A stretch of DNA of 64,000 bases from Ceratotherium simum simum (lineage: Eukaryota > Chordata > Mammalia > Perissodactyla > Rhinocerotidae), in assembly GCF_000283155.1 (NCBI RefSeq), contig NW_004454178.1:5671224-5735223 (forward strand), written 5' to 3'. Under the pieces are notes generated by a model, which was given only the letters and a program-made list of their open reading frames with translations, did no database searches and was not told the DNA's origin. How positions within the stretch are numbered: the stretch's first letter is position 1; each line of letters opens with the position of its first letter. This document shows, piece after piece, positions 33,592-45,742 of the stretch. The position numbers were made by a program, and so were the translations under genes.

Positions 33592-34189
33592 CTGGAAAAA
33601 ATAAAGTTAAAAATTAAGTTCTTTCTTGCCAATGCTGTGCAAATCAAATAGACAATATTAAGGATCTTCAGTCTCATGATCTGTCTATTATTGCAACTGG
33701 TAGAACGTGATAAGACTGTCCTCTGACTCTAAAGAACTTTGAAAAGGAAGTCATCTTGCCTATGCCAAGAAATTAGAACAAATAGTTATTTATATAGAGC
33801 ATATACATGTGTTTGCGACTATCTTGAAGCCAAAAATGAATACAAGTTGACTAATGTACGATATTTCTTTCACTGTACTGATGGGCTTGATATGTTTGGA
33901 GAACAAAATTATACACTAAGATGACGCAAAATTCCCTCCATAATTCACAAAGAAAAAAAATGTTTGCCCCAAATTGAAAAAATGACACTAACAGATTTAA
34001 GTTCTCAGGGACTGACAGCAGAGGATGAAAAGTTGGTGTTATATTAGTTTTAAGATAACAAACCCAGGTGTCAGAGCTCAATTTTACAATATCTAAATCT
34101 AAATTATTTAATTTTATGTAAATTTAAATCAAATCTTTGTATATGGAAATCTAAAATTATTCCAAAATAAAAGTTTTAGATATATATAC

Positions 34190-34575
34190 GTTTAAAGGTA
34201 GATTGCATTTACAGAAAAGTTGCAAAGACTGTACAGAGATTTCCTGTATACCCCTCTCCCAGTTTCCCCCGCTGTTAGCATCTTACATTACCATCACATA
34301 TATGCCCAAAATAAGTACATTGGTACATTACTATTAACCAATCTCAGAGCTTAGTTTTAACCACTTATTTTTAGGCTCGTAGCTTTCTGCACTCCCTGAC
34401 CACTTACTTTTCAGTGTAGCTTCCCATGCTTCACTGCCATGAAGTTTAGTTTGCGAAAAGCCTAGCACTTTCCAGCTTCTCCTTCTGTCCCTTCATACTA
34501 TGCCCCAGAGCCTGAGGCTAGCACCACATGTATGTGCCACGAACATCAAGTTGCAGGTTGCTTTAAAAAATGAAT
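34190..34575 (-). repeat. Old LINE-1 3' UTR fragment (antisense on +)
   Basis: 'gcatttacagaaaagttgca', 'tgtatacccctctcccagtt', 'gttagcatcttacattacca' match the L1M antisense text. Contains the duplicated decamer near 34595 just beyond its end. Confidence 0.7.
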
Positions 34576-34679
34576 GCTCAATTTCAGCATTGTGTCAACT
34601 TGTGTCAACTTGAAGATCACATTCTAGAACGCCACTGGTTTCACAATAATTATGGATGTAGTGTAATTTTTTAGCTTTA

Positions 34680-35285
34680 ATTTTTTATTGAATTATATTA
34701 TACATGCAGAAAAACACATATATTTTAAGTGTACCGCTTGATGAATTTTGACAAACTGAACACACACCCATGTAACCACCACCCAGGTCAGGAAACAATG
34801 CTAGTACCCAGAAGCCCCCTCATCATGCTCCCTTCCAATCGCTACCACCCCCAAAGTAACCAGTACACAATAGTGTTGCCTGTTTTTATATTTTATATAA
34901 ATGGAATTGTATCATGTATACTCTCTTGTACTTGTTTTTTTTTCACTCATCATTTGTTTGTTAGAATCTTTCATGATGTATGTAGTTGTAGATCAATCAT
35001 TCTCATTTTCCTGTATGTAGAATTCCATGGTGGAAATACATTACTTTTGATTTATCCACTGTACTATGGGTGGGAATTTGGGTGGCTATTATGAATAGTA
35101 TTGCTTTGAATATTCTAGTATATGTGTCCTGTGAGCCTATTCACATCTCTGGTGGGTATATAATAGAAATGGAATTGCGGATCCCATAGGGTATGTATAT
35201 CTTCAGCATTAGTAGACACTGTCGAATAGTTTTAAAAACTGTTTACACCAATTGAGATTCCCATCAGCAGAGTATAAAGTTGAAA
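34680..35285 (-). repeat. LINE-1 3' end fragment (antisense on +)
   Basis: 'aaccaccacccaggtcagga', 'tttatataaatggaattgta', 'ggtggctattatgaatagta', 'taatagaaatggaattgcgg' are the reverse of L1M ORF2/3' UTR. Confidence 0.85.
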
Positions 35286-35289
35286 AATT

Positions 35290-36293
35290 TTAAATCTACT
35301 GAGTTTTTTTTTTGATTAATAAAATTTACACAGATTCCAATTTTAAATGCTAAGTTAGTTGACTTTTACTGTGAACTAAAAGAAATACATGAAGAATTTC
35401 AGAAATTAGCTAAATTAGATAAGGAATTAGAAAACTCTTTGAATACTGGGTAAGACTAATATTTAAATATGCAAGGATTCCAAAAGATGCTTGCTGAATT
35501 CCAGCTTTTATTGTTAGTAACTGTCTTGCGTGAGAACACAAAAATAGATTGCATTTACTGAAAACATTTTCGTTCTAAAATATTGTACCAAGATAATTCA
35601 GGGTACAATCATATGACACTGAAGAAAATATCACTAGATTCCTCCCCTAAGAGGAAGTAAGTTGACAACGTAGTGACTCTCAGAAACTAATAGTGACCCC
35701 TCTTCTTCAACAATCTTTAATTTCCCCAGTGAATTTGGTTTTCTTAAAAGTCTGGTGAATTGATAGGCCTAAAAAACTAAGGTATGTATCTATAGAATAC
35801 AGACAGGGTAAGTGATGATTGAACAATCTTTTCTGTTTCTTTCAGGACATGGATCTTTCTTGCAGCCTGGAGCTGTTGCTTACAAACATATGGAGTTCTG
35901 TTCTGGATTTACACATTACTGAATTTCCAGCTGACCACTACAGTGGCATTCTCATTGTGTTTTCAAATATGACAGTGATGGTGGCATTTTGTTATGTGCA
36001 ACATAGAGCTATTTAGTTAGAACTGAACTGACACCAAAAATTCATTTTCAGTTGGTTTCCACAAAAACCATCATAGAATTACTTACCTTTGGAAATTTGT
36101 CCTGAGATGGATTTAAAACAGTGACCTGAAGTTCAAAGTCAATATTTTTAAGCTGCCCAGGTCCACATCTCTGAGCTATCAGCTTCCATAAAATGAAATT
36201 ATACTGATTCTTTGGTAACCTAGATAGATCCTTCAAGTTTTGATATTTATTCCTGTCTTTTTCCTGCTTCCTGGAAACTGAATTCCATCTTAC
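35290..36293 (-). other. ABCA12 intron 17, 3' part, nothing recognised
   Basis: 1 kb of intron next to exon 36. No repeat named. Confidence 0.5.
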
Positions 36294-36387
36294 CTGGATA
36301 TTTTCTGAGCAGGAGCAAACTCCAAAATTAGTGATAGGTTCTCCACTGGTGTTCCATTTTCCCAGACTGTCTTGCTTTAAACACCTT
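36294..36387 (-). CDS. ABCA12: ABCA12 exon 36 (window exon 17), extracellular loop 2
   Basis: 94 bp, window residues 959-990, RCLKQDSLGKWNTSGEPITN to CSENIQ. Cys residues in RCL, VCSC, and the sequon NTS, suit a disulfide-bonded glycosylated ectodomain. Acceptor ttacag|A, donor ATCCAG|gtaaga. Confidence 0.96.
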
Positions 36388-36774
36388 CTGTAAGTAAAAA
36401 TGATACGGAAGTGAGATGTGCATGTTCTCATGTTCATGTATGAGTGTTTAAGGGAGTATTTGGTATTAAATTCAGGTGTGTAATCTTAGCTACAATTTAC
36501 TGATTTTTCAGAACTTGAATATACACTGCGCTACCATTTTCAAGTGATTTGACATGGGAGATTGAAGGAGAGCACTCATTGATTAAACAGTGTTGAGACC
36601 AAAGCTCATTGAGTTATCTTCATGTGGCAGGACGGGGTGCTTTGACTGCTTTCTTCTCTTTGTTCTTTTCATCCTGTCCTCTGACAGGAAGGGGATATTT
36701 TAGCATAATAATGCACCAATGTCAAGTTTACATATGTTATGTACTATCTTGGAAGTTTGAATAAGCAACACTAC

Positions 36775-36990
36775 ATAGTGCAAAAACATGGGAATTGGAG
36801 TCAGAAGACTTGGGTCTCCACTTCAGCTATTCAACTTACTATCTAGATTTCTTTCGACAAGTATCTTAGTCCCTGTGAGCCTCAGTTTCTTCACCTTAAA
36901 AATGGGATTAATGATTTTCAGGGTTGTTTTGACTGTTAAGTGAAAATATGTACACAAAAGAACTTTCGAGTTCTACGGCACCTACATTTA
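36775..36990 (+). repeat. MIR SINE
   Basis: 'gaattggagtcagaagactt', 'ctgtgagcctcagtttcttc', 'aaaaatgggattaatgattt' are sense MIR. Confidence 0.88.
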
Positions 36991-37177
36991 TTATCACAGT
37001 ATAGCACTGCTATGAGTGAACTAAAGGAGATCAATAAAATCTGTTAAACACAGATTTCTATCAGGGTGCTGCCTTCCTCCAGCCAAATAACATGCACTCA
37101 CTCATCCACACACATGCATGCACATGTACACACACAAAGTGGAATGTTGAAAAAAGGAAAAAACAAGAACCACTTAC

Positions 37178-37264
37178 AGATCACTGGTGTTCAAACACAT
37201 GTTGTCGATACCGGGGAAGGTCCACATTGCTGAGACTAGCGCTTTAGTGCTTGGGTCAGAATTC
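37178..37264 (-). CDS. ABCA12: ABCA12 exon 35 (window exon 16), extracellular loop 2
   Basis: 87 bp, window residues 930-959, NSDPSTKALVSAMWTFPG to NTSD. It has an NTS glycosylation sequon and the conserved Cys in DNMCLNT. Acceptor ttacag|G, donor GATCT|gtaagt. Confidence 0.95.
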
Positions 37265-37877
37265 CTGTAACATTAAAGGACAGAAACAAATTCATGATTC
37301 CTTCACGAGTCTCGCATATTAAACTTATGCTCATGAATAATTTGAAGAAATATGCTATCTATAAGACTATTTTCTTAAAAATCTATGAAACCTGTCAGTC
37401 TCAGAAAAAAAAGTGTCATGGAAAAAAATAAGCCCACGTCTCTATTTGGCTGCCTTGTTATTCTCCTAATTTGTCACATGCATTTAGGGATCACCTACTG
37501 TATATATAACATTATATTATACAGAATTCTGACATTATTATTCAATATTTGTGAGATCAAGAAAAAGTTATTTGCTATATGTTACAACAGATTGGGAAGC
37601 CACATCTAACCTGGCTTTCTTGATTAAAGTCTAGTGATTAAAAATAAAGATCTACTCCAATTTTATTTTTAGACAAACACAAAACTCTTAAAAACTTATT
37701 TGTTGGTGATAGAAGTGTCATGTTGCAACAAATCAAAGTGTCCATTCCTTTGGCAGAATCAGTTGCTGTGTCTCCTAAGTTCCTTATTCTTCAGCATTTC
37801 ATGGCATTCATTCAGGCACAAACACACCTCTGGAGGCATTGTGGGAATGTTGTTTGAGTTAAAGGAAAGAAACTTAC
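37265..37877 (-). other. ABCA12 intron 15, nothing recognised
   Basis: 613 bp between exons 34 and 35 without a named repeat. Confidence 0.55.
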
Positions 37878-38130
37878 GCATAGAAGGCTGTCTGTTCGGA
37901 GGTACCGTAAAGAGATGGGGAGATCTGGATCTCTGGATAACTGCTGCTGGAACTTCTCAGTGTGCCAAGGCCCATGGCAGTGGCCACAAAGATGATGGGG
38001 AGAATGACCTGAGCAATGAAACCTTTCCAGTTCCTTCGGGTGTGGTGGAATCTCTTAATGAGGATAGCCATTACCTTCTTCAGCAACAGTCCAAAACCAT
38101 CCAACCTCTCTGCTGTCGTCAGGATTTTGT
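37878..38130 (-). CDS. ABCA12: ABCA12 exon 34 (window exon 15), first TMD2 helix
   Basis: 253 bp, window residues 846-930. The cytosolic lead-in KKVMAILIKRFHHTRRNWKG is followed by the membrane helix GFIAQVILPIIFVATAMGLG (882-901), then the start of the second extracellular loop, LRSSSSSYPEIQISPS to EQTAFYA. Five consecutive Ser residues occur. Acceptor aatcag|AC, donor TATGC|gtaagt. The antisense strand has a 144-codon open frame here with no support of its own. Confidence 0.97.
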
Positions 38131-40559
38131 CTGATTAAGAGAAAGAGACTAGGCATGTTTCTGGGAAATCCTGATAAATCAAGTAATAAAGTAACTTCAA
38201 AAACTATGGATGGATGATCTGATGTGATGTGGTAGGAAAAGCTTATATTTTAAAGATTTGGATTTGAGGTTCAGCTCTTCCTGTATCAGCCTTGGGCTTA
38301 AGCCTATCCATCTCATAGATCCATATGTAAAAGTACTTTGAAAATTATAAATCACTATACACAAAATATTATCATTCATATACATAGTAATTTTGCACGT
38401 CAAAGTTAGACACGTAGAATTTTATAAATGAATATTGTTCCCAATATCCAAAGTCTCAATGCAGACACAGTATTACTAATTACTAATACTCAAGAGATAG
38501 CTTCTATCAATAGATTGAATTGAAATAAGATAAATAGAAACCAAAGCATTAACCCAGTCTAAGAATTCCTTCTTACTGCAGGTAACTTAGCGATGGTCCG
38601 TCTAATTGGCTCCCATTCTAACGTGAGGTCCAATGAATTCACCTTACGCACGGGAAAGGGAAAATGCTCTCCTCCCGAGTATAATTCTAGTGCAAACACT
38701 TATTCATTACATTCTCCTTAGAAATTTGGACTGATTTTTTGGTGTTTCAAAACTCCATTTTTACCACTACAGTCACAAAAAAGAACTCATTGGAGAAGAT
38801 GCCTATCCTCCCCCTCTCTGAAATGCTCTTCAGGTTCTGAGAAGAATTCCATGGCTTCTGAGAGCAGGAGCAGCTGTGGACGTCGCAAACGTCGCTTCCC
38901 CTCTAGTGCTCTTACCACCGATAATTTCAGCAGCCCACTCTAAACATGGGTTCAAATATAACATTCTCTCCAAAGGCCTGCCACCAAGCATTCCTTTACA
39001 GGTGATAAGACGACAGCATTCGTCAACTCTGTGGGTACTGTTAATTCTCTGTCACAAATTATGCAGCACAAAAATCATGATCTTCATTTAGCCGATAAGG
39101 AAAAATACAAAGCTGCTTAATTTAAAACAAATGCCAATTAAACAGAGTGAGCAAGTGTAAATGCAAACTCATATCTCTGCAAAGGGGAACGGTAGAAGAA
39201 GCTGAACATTTTAAGTTAATTAGTATGCTTTTCTGTTTCTTGAGAAATTACATGTGGATGACTTACAGGTGTATCAAACGGAGGAAATGTGCCTTCCAAA
39301 AGGTAATGTCAAGGGGGGGAACATTCCGACTGAAGAATAGTTTCAAATTATGAGACAAATGCAGGGGCAAATGCATAACATTTACTTCCTAAAGCAGATG
39401 ACCACTTTCTAATCAAAGTCCTCAATTCCAAGGACTCAACAACTGTAGCCCTCAAAAGATGATAAACGAAGAATATGGCAGAGGACAAATGATTCTCCCA
39501 AGTTCCAGAATTAAACAAACATCAGAGATGATCTTTTTTGAGTTTTAGCGGCAAGCAAATGTTTAATTAAAAGTTCTGTTCCTAGAGATTTTTCCCAATT
39601 TAAGCAAACTGTTGAAATGACAGTTTATATATATATAATTTTATATATNNNNNNNNNNNNNNNNNNNNNNNNNNNNNNNNNNNNNNNNNNNNNNNNNNNN
39701 NNNNNNNNNNNNNNNNNNNNNNNNNNNNNNNNNNNNNNNNNNNNNNNNAAATATATATAAAATATATAAATTACTCCATAATTTATATATCATTTTACTA
39801 TATGCTTCCTTGAATAAATAGTGTTTCCAAAGGCATAAGTTAACTGTCAGAGACTAAGAGAGGATAAAAGTTATTTTAAAAAGAGCCCCATTCCTCAAAA
39901 TCGTGTCAAGAAACATGATTTCTCAATCATATCCTGTGTGAATAATTGCAGGGAAAAACCTATTATTACAAGTTCTTAGCCATCAAGTCCAACTTCGTCA
40001 ATTCAGAGACCCCTCCCTGAAAGCATTTTCTCAGAGCCTGAATTTTCTCAGCACCTGAATTGTTCAAATGGGGGAAGCTTAGACGTATTTGCCAATGAGG
40101 TCCCTAGAAAAGAGTAATGACTTTTTTTCTCATTTTTTTTGATGACTATTACCTCCACTTGCAGGTGTCTAATAACAGTGAGTGAACTCCCTTACTAGGT
40201 AACTTCATCCATTGTCAGACTGCGCCAACTACAAAAAGGATTCTAACCTTTTGAACACAACCTGAAATTGTAGTAATTTACCTCTCGAGAAAGACTTCCG
40301 GTGGGTAGAGGGACTACTCACCACCACCCTAACAAAGAAGTTCTTTTACGTTCTTCAAAATATTTTTAAAATAGAGAATTCGATTTGGTTCAATGTTTTG
40401 TATATATAAAAAAGAGAAAGCTTATATTTCTTTAGTCTTTTTGAATTTAGAAAGAAAATTTAAAGTTGAATTCAAAAGAAAATCAAAATCTGTCCTGTGA
40501 TTTTCTCACATTTATGACATCTATTGGAATTAAGCAAAAGATGTACGTTAGGTGTGTAC
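38131..40559 (-). other. ABCA12 intron 14, plain, with an assembly gap
   Basis: 2.4 kb intron. Apart from the gap at 39649-39748 and TA-rich text on both sides of it, I see no named repeat. Confidence 0.6.
39649..39748. other. Assembly gap, 100 N
   Basis: Exactly 100 unknown bases, flanked by 'tatatatataattttatata' type sequence on both sides. Likely a placeholder of arbitrary size over an AT dinucleotide repeat. It lies in an intron and costs no exon. Confidence 0.98.
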
Positions 40560-40710
40560 CATCTCTGTCTGTGAAATTGCTGCTGCTCACAGATAAGTCG
40601 TCAGGAGTGGAGATGCCGTTGATACTGGAATTTCCAATTTTCTTTTGTGTTAAATGCTCAAGCCTCATATCACTATTTTTTTGTGACTCTTTAGTCAAGT
40701 TCAGAAAGAC
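40560..40710 (-). CDS. ABCA12: ABCA12 exon 33 (window exon 14), linker
   Basis: 151 bp, window residues 796-846, VFLNLTKESQKNS to SSSNFTDRD. A polar Ser/Thr-rich cytosolic linker between NBD1 and TMD2 with many potential phospho-acceptor residues (STPDDLSVSSSNF). Acceptor ttctag|G, donor AGATG|gtacac. The last base joins the next exon as G|AC (Asp). Confidence 0.96.
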
Positions 40711-41005
40711 CTAGAAAGAGAAGCCAGAACACTTCATTAACATAAAACGTGTCTTTTCTAGTTTCTAAATTCAGTCTTGATTTTGAATTTTTGTCATATT
40801 TATTGAGACAAATACGTGTGACTTTAAGTGAATATTTTTGAGAGTGACTTGAAACGAACATTTTTGCCTGTAAAACATATGTAATTGGAGCAAGACATTT
40901 GTTCTCAGAAGTCAATACTACATAAGAATGATATTGAGATAATTTTAAGATTTTCTGAAATATTTATTTTTAAATATTTCTTTTCCTTTTTTAAAAAACT
41001 GTACA

Positions 41006-41056
41006 TATTTATTCTAAGGCAATTATTTATTCTAAGGCATATTTATTCTAAAGCAA
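41006..41056 (+). repeat. Three-copy 17-bp tandem repeat
   Basis: tatttattctaaggcaa repeated three times with small changes, beginning 42 bases into the intron after the exon 32 donor. Confidence 0.85.
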
Positions 41057-41097
41057 GTTATATCAGCTTGAAGACAAAAGGAAATGCCCAGGTGTAC

Positions 41098-41334
41098 CTC
41101 TTCCACGGTGGTGTCTGAAATGCCGTAGCACCCGATGTTGAGGTTACCCATGCCGTTGTCCAGGGCTCTTAGGAGGGACAGATAGGCCCCCGAGACTTTG
41201 GTGCTAAATGGAGGAAGCACGTAAACAAGTTCTCCCCCGATGTCCTCCTTGAGGTAGGCTTCAGGGAGGTGAGATCGGATCATCGCTGTCACGGCCATCG
41301 TGTCACACATCGTACTAGCATTTAGATTTGGACT
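41098..41334 (-). CDS. ABCA12: ABCA12 exon 32 (window exon 13), post-NBD1 regulatory region
   Basis: 237 bp, exactly 79 codons (window residues 717-795), phase 0 both sides. It runs from SPNLNASTMCDTMAVTAM through GGELVYVLPPF to ISDTTVEE. This is the cytosolic regulatory domain after NBD1, ending in the TTVEEV(F) motif that ABCA proteins repeat after NBD2 (TTLEEVF here). Acceptor ctctag|AGT, donor GAAGAG|gtacac. Confidence 0.97.
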
Positions 41335-41399
41335 CTAGAGACAAAAACAGAAGTTAAACGCTCCCTTGTGTTCACGCTGCAGTGCCCAAGGGCCCTAAT

Positions 41400-42020
41400 C
41401 AGAAGGTAGTGAGTTCTTTTTGGCTCCCCCAGACCTGAATCAGACCACAAATCACTCCCCCAGTGGCTACCTGTCCCACTGGGGTCCCCAGAGTTGTCTG
41501 CATGTCTCTATTCTACCGGCTCCATTCCCCCCACCTCACCTGTCCCTTCTTCAACTTCACTGCCTGCCACCCTCCCTCTCACTTGCTCTCTTCCAGTGAC
41601 AACACTCTCTTCTCTGTCGCTAGAGTGCTCCAGGCTCAGGCACACCCTCCTCAGGGCCTTTGCAATTGCTGTTCCTTTGCCCCCAGACAGTGACATGGCT
41701 CGTTCTCTCCTGGCCCCAAATCTTGGCTCAATTGTCACCTTCTCAGTGACCCTTTCTCTTACTACCCCACTTAAAATGGCACTGCCCAGCATTCCCTACT
41801 CCCTTTCCTCTGCTTTATTTCTATCCACAGCATTTATCAGTTGCTAATATACTTGTTAACTGTATCATCTGAATCCCCTATACTCCATCAGAATCTAAAC
41901 TCCATGAGGGCAGAGATTTTAATATCATCAGTTCACTGCCGTATCCCCAGTGCCTAGGACAGTGCCTTGCACACATAATGAGGCATAACACACACCTAAT
42001 ACATAAATTTTTGAATGAAT
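41400..42020 (+). repeat. L2 fragment, long (sense)
   Basis: 'agtggctacctgtcccactg', 'ctcagggcctttgcaattgc', 'gtcaccttctcagtgaccct', 'ctccatgagggcagagattt', 'gtgcctaggacagtgccttg' follow the L2 3' end in order, ending in 'tgaatgaatta'. Confidence 0.92.
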
Positions 42021-42404
42021 TAATGGATATAACAATGAACTACTTTTTATGTTTTGGAAGTCACACTGGGATGATCAGATATAAAATAAATGATAATAGT
42101 CAAAACCTGCCTAAGAACTTATATGCCTTGCCCAGTACTGATAAATCATATGCTATTTTAGATGGAACAGGGATCTTTAGTCAGCATCTTTGTTCTTCAG
42201 AGATATAAAAGCACCATTGGTCTGAGTCAGTCTCACTTGAGGAGTATTGATCAGAAAATGAATACATGACTACATATTCTCTTCATCTGCTTTTGATAGA
42301 GCACAAAATCTAATTTTGAGCCCTCCAGGCTGAAATGCTAGGGAAACTAAAAGGCTGATCCTCCATCAGTAACCTTAGGATTTAGATCACTTTTTGCCTA
42401 GCAC

Positions 42405-42592
42405 ACTTGTTCTCAACGTGAGATCCCAGACAGTAACATCAACATCGCCTGGGACCTTGTTAGAACTGCAGTAAATTCTGGAGCCCCATCCCAGACCTAC
42501 TGAATCAGAGACTCTTGGGTGGGGCCAGAAATCTGAGTTTAATCAAGACCTCCAGGTATTCTGATGAGCACTCAAGTTTGAGAAACATGAAT
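42405..42592 (+). repeat. MER5A DNA element
   Basis: 'cttgttctcaacgtgagatc', 'cccagacctactgaatcaga', 'gggtggggccagaaatctga', 'agtttgagaaacatg': near-complete MER5A. Confidence 0.92.
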
Positions 42593-42707
42593 CTAGCATA
42601 TTAATCATGAGTTTTAGCAATGAATAAAGTTGGAGAGATTCTGCCTCTGTTTCATATAAAAATTGATTTACGACCCCATAATGAGGTATATTTTCTCTCC
42701 TACCAAC

Positions 42708-42868
42708 CTTTTTCTTGGTGAGTGTCAGGTGATAGCCGTCCCCAAATGCTTCCTTGAGGTAAAATGGTGACCCACAGCAGCGCAGCCCGCCCTGCTCCAG
42801 GAATGCGATGCGGTCACTCAGCACTTCAGCCTCGTCCAAGTGGTGCGTCGACAGAATGATTGTTCTGG
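42708..42868 (-). CDS. ABCA12: ABCA12 exon 31 (window exon 12), NBD1 H-loop
   Basis: 161 bp, window residues 663-716, [14 protein letters not shown] onward. The switch histidine of the H-loop is at window residue 671. It continues through [19 protein letters not shown] and the ABCA block [14 protein letters not shown]. Acceptor tcaag|CC, donor AAAAAG|gttggt. Confidence 0.98.
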
Positions 42869-43472
42869 CTTGAAAATGCAGAGGAGAACAACCGAGAATG
42901 AAAAATGAAGATACGGTTCCCAAGATATATGGAGTTAACACAAGTAAATCCTGTGATTTATGAGAGGAGTCGTGTTGTATGAGCCACCTGAAAAACCAAC
43001 CAGAAGGAGCTTTCAAAATGACTCAAGAGAAATTTGGGAGGGGTGTCCTTAAATATTGGAGGATATTTTTCTTCTAAGTTGGCAGCAAATAAGCAGTTAT
43101 TATTCTGTATGGCTAAATCTTCAGCATTTACAGTGTAGACCTTGGAAACTCCCCCCAATATGTTAGTTTGCCCCCTTAGCTTCGTTTCCATTTCTCTCTC
43201 TCTCTCTCCCTTTCTTCACTATGAAAAAGCAGTAATTTTAAAGACTTTTTGAATATTCCTGTCTGATTAATCCACTCCACTGTGATTGCTCCTTTGCTTC
43301 ATACCCTGTTAGCACTTATTTAGTCTGTTTTCAGTTTATATTCGTTTGTGTGTGTTTGGTATCTCTAATTAGATTCTAAGCTCCTCCAGGCAGAATTCGG
43401 AACTTCTAGTGGATTTGCACGCTCTCAACAGGCCAGTTAAGGGGTCAACTCACAGTGGACACTACATCGATA

Positions 43473-44179
43473 CAAGAGTCCCCCCTTATCCACGGGGGAT
43501 CTGTTCCAGGACCCCCAGTGGATGCCTGAAACCGGGGATAGTACCGATGATCAGATACAAAATAAGTGTATTTTATATATACACTATAATATACTATGCT
43601 TTTTCCTATACCTATGATAAAATTTAATTTATAAATTAGGCACAGTAAGAGATTAACAACAATAACTAATAATAAAGTAGAACAATGATAACAATATACT
43701 GTAATAAAAGTTACGATAGATCTTAGCAACCTCAGCATATGATTTTTTTTTCTTTCCTTATTAAGTAGAGAACCGTCACCTTTTCACTTAAAGGAAGCAC
43801 TTTACAGTTTCTCTTTGGCATATCCGAATTGCCGGTATCACTACTCTTGTGCTTTGAGGTCATTATTAAGTAAAATAAGGGTGACTTGAACACAGCACTG
43901 CATACTGTGACAGGTGATCTGATAACTGAGATGGCTTCTAAGTGACTAACGGGTGGGTGGCATCCACAGCGTGGATCCACGGGACAAAAAGATGGTTCAA
44001 GTCCCGGGCAGGACGGAGTGGGAGGGCACGAGATTTCATCACGCTATTCAGAACGGTGTGCAATTTAAACGTATATATTGTTTATTTCTGGAATTGTTCC
44101 TTCAATATTTTCCAATCGTAGTTGACCTCAGGTAACTGAAACTGCAGAAAGCGAAACTGTGGATAAGGGGAAACTATTG
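43473..44179 (+). mobile_element. Tigger-type DNA transposon, about 0.7 kb
   Basis: Inverted ends: left caagagtccccccttatcc (43473) and right ggataaggggaaactattg (to 44179), each flanked by TA (43471-43472 and 44180-44181). Internal 'ggacccccagtggatgcctg' and 'ataaattaggcacagtaaga' match the Tigger2-like internally deleted group. No transposase frame. Confidence 0.9.
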
Positions 44180-44356
44180 TATTAACTAATTGACCCAGAA
44201 ATTTAGCTGGAAGAAGAAAAGACTTGGGAAAAGGAAGAGCCCTTCTGAGACTTTTAATGGAGATCATAAACAGAAAAGGCTTCAACTTGCTTGTGTGCAT
44301 CCCGGAGGGTAAAATTATAACTCTTGGGTGGAGAAGTTATAAGAAGGTACTTGTAC

Positions 44357-44553
44357 CAGTCTTGTTCTTGGATATAACGTCCCATATACTGCGGCGAGAA
44401 CATGGGTCAACTCCAGTGGATGGTTCATCCAAAATTACCACTGTCGATCCACCAATGAGAGCTATGGATATGGATAACTTCCTCTTCATTCCTCCCGACA
44501 ATGTTCCAACTCTCTTATGACGATGACTATACAGTCCAGTATCTTTCAAAGTC
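44357..44553 (-). CDS. ABCA12: ABCA12 exon 30 (window exon 11), NBD1 signature and Walker B
   Basis: 197 bp, window residues 597-663. It has the ABC signature LSGGMKRK (615-622) and Walker [13 protein letters not shown], with the Mg-binding Asp at 639 and catalytic Glu at 640, so ATP site chemistry is complete on this side. Acceptor ttgaag|G, donor AAGACTG|gtacaa. The donor gtacaag is off the usual gtaagt consensus. Confidence 0.98.
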
Positions 44554-44764
44554 CTTCAAAATAATGCATGGTGGTTATTTTCTACAGATAGAGTATTCGA
44601 ATATTGGAAAAATATAATAAGCATCCTAAGTGATAGGTATTCACTAAGTAACTATTATGTGCTCAGCAAGGTACAATAAATTATTGAGGACTCAAGATAT
44701 AATTTTTTATTATTTATCATCTATTTGGAGATACAAAATTAATACTCAGAAAACAACACAAGGG

Positions 44765-45540
44765 AATATATGGCTTATTATTTTATTCATTCATTTGACA
44801 AATATTTATGGATTATCTGCCTATTTTGTGCCAGACCGTGTTTTAGGTCCTGGGGAAAATCAGTGAGCAGATAATGTTCCTACCCATAAGGAGACTATGA
44901 TCTAGTATGTGTGTATATCAGAAGGCATGCAGGAGAAATTCCATCAATATTCCCAAATAAGTTTATAAGATGCCACATGGTGATAAGTACAATAAAAAAA
45001 TAAATAAAGCAGGGTACATGAGATAAGGGGTGCCAGGGACCTGCTGCTTTAGGTATCCATCCTATATATGGTGGCCCCCTCAGAAAAGGTGACATTTGAG
45101 CAGAGACCAGGAAAGTGGAGGAATAAGTCATATGGCTGTCTGGGGAAGGCTGCTCTAAGTAGAGGGAACAGTAAGTGAGCAGCCCTGAGGCTGGAGTAGG
45201 CCTAGCATAACCAAATGCACAACTGGGCTAGTGTGCCAAGAGCAGGGTGAATGGAGGAGAGTAGAAGGAAATGAAATCAGAAGCGAGATTGGGGGCAGGT
45301 CATGTAGGGCCTTGTAGACCTTCACAAAGACATTACTGAGTTTCTCACTGAGTGTGATGGGAAGCCACTAGAGGGTTTTGAACCAAGGAGTGACACGGTT
45401 TGATCTGCAGTTTAAAAAGGTCCCCTGGCTGCTCTATTGACTGTATAAGGGAGAGTAGAAGCCAGGAGTCCGGTGGAATGCTTGGACCAGTGCAGTAGCC
45501 ATTGAGATTAGAAACAGAGGATTTGGGGCAACATGGGAGA
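44765..45540 (-). repeat. L2 fragment, long (antisense on +)
   Basis: 'tttgacaaatatttatggat', 'aggtgacatttgagcagaga', 'gggccttgtagaccttcaca', 'gggaagccactagagggttt', 'cccctggctgctctattgac' run in order along reverse L2. Confidence 0.92.
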
Positions 45541-45742
45541 CAGAGAAGAAGAGAGTTAAACAGTTCCAGTATAACAACTGGTCGGTGAGGATAATGACAT
45601 TAAATGTATACATATCAGAGAAGTAAAAAAACTAAAAACCAATTTTTTTGTGAGAAAATGTTTTCTATTGGTATTATTATCATAGCTTGACTTCTCTTGG
45701 AGAGGAGTCACCAACGCATGTTCTTATCCCTGTCAGACTGAC

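Noticed and set aside
34729..35094. 121-codon + frame
   Set aside because: Lies in an antisense LINE-1 3' end fragment.
37700..38134. 144-codon open frame on + over exon 34
   Set aside because: It is the antisense shadow of a conserved ABCA12 exon and has no domain of its own.
41006..41056. CRISPR-like short repeat array
   Set aside because: Directly adjacent 17-bp units with no spacers, in a mammalian intron.
41494..41847. 117-codon + frame and its 94-codon minus partner (41508-41792)
   Set aside because: Both lie in an L2 repeat copy.
42543..43016. 157-codon minus frame as a separate protein
   Set aside because: Only 42708-42868 is the ABCA12 exon; the remainder is intron read-through on both sides.
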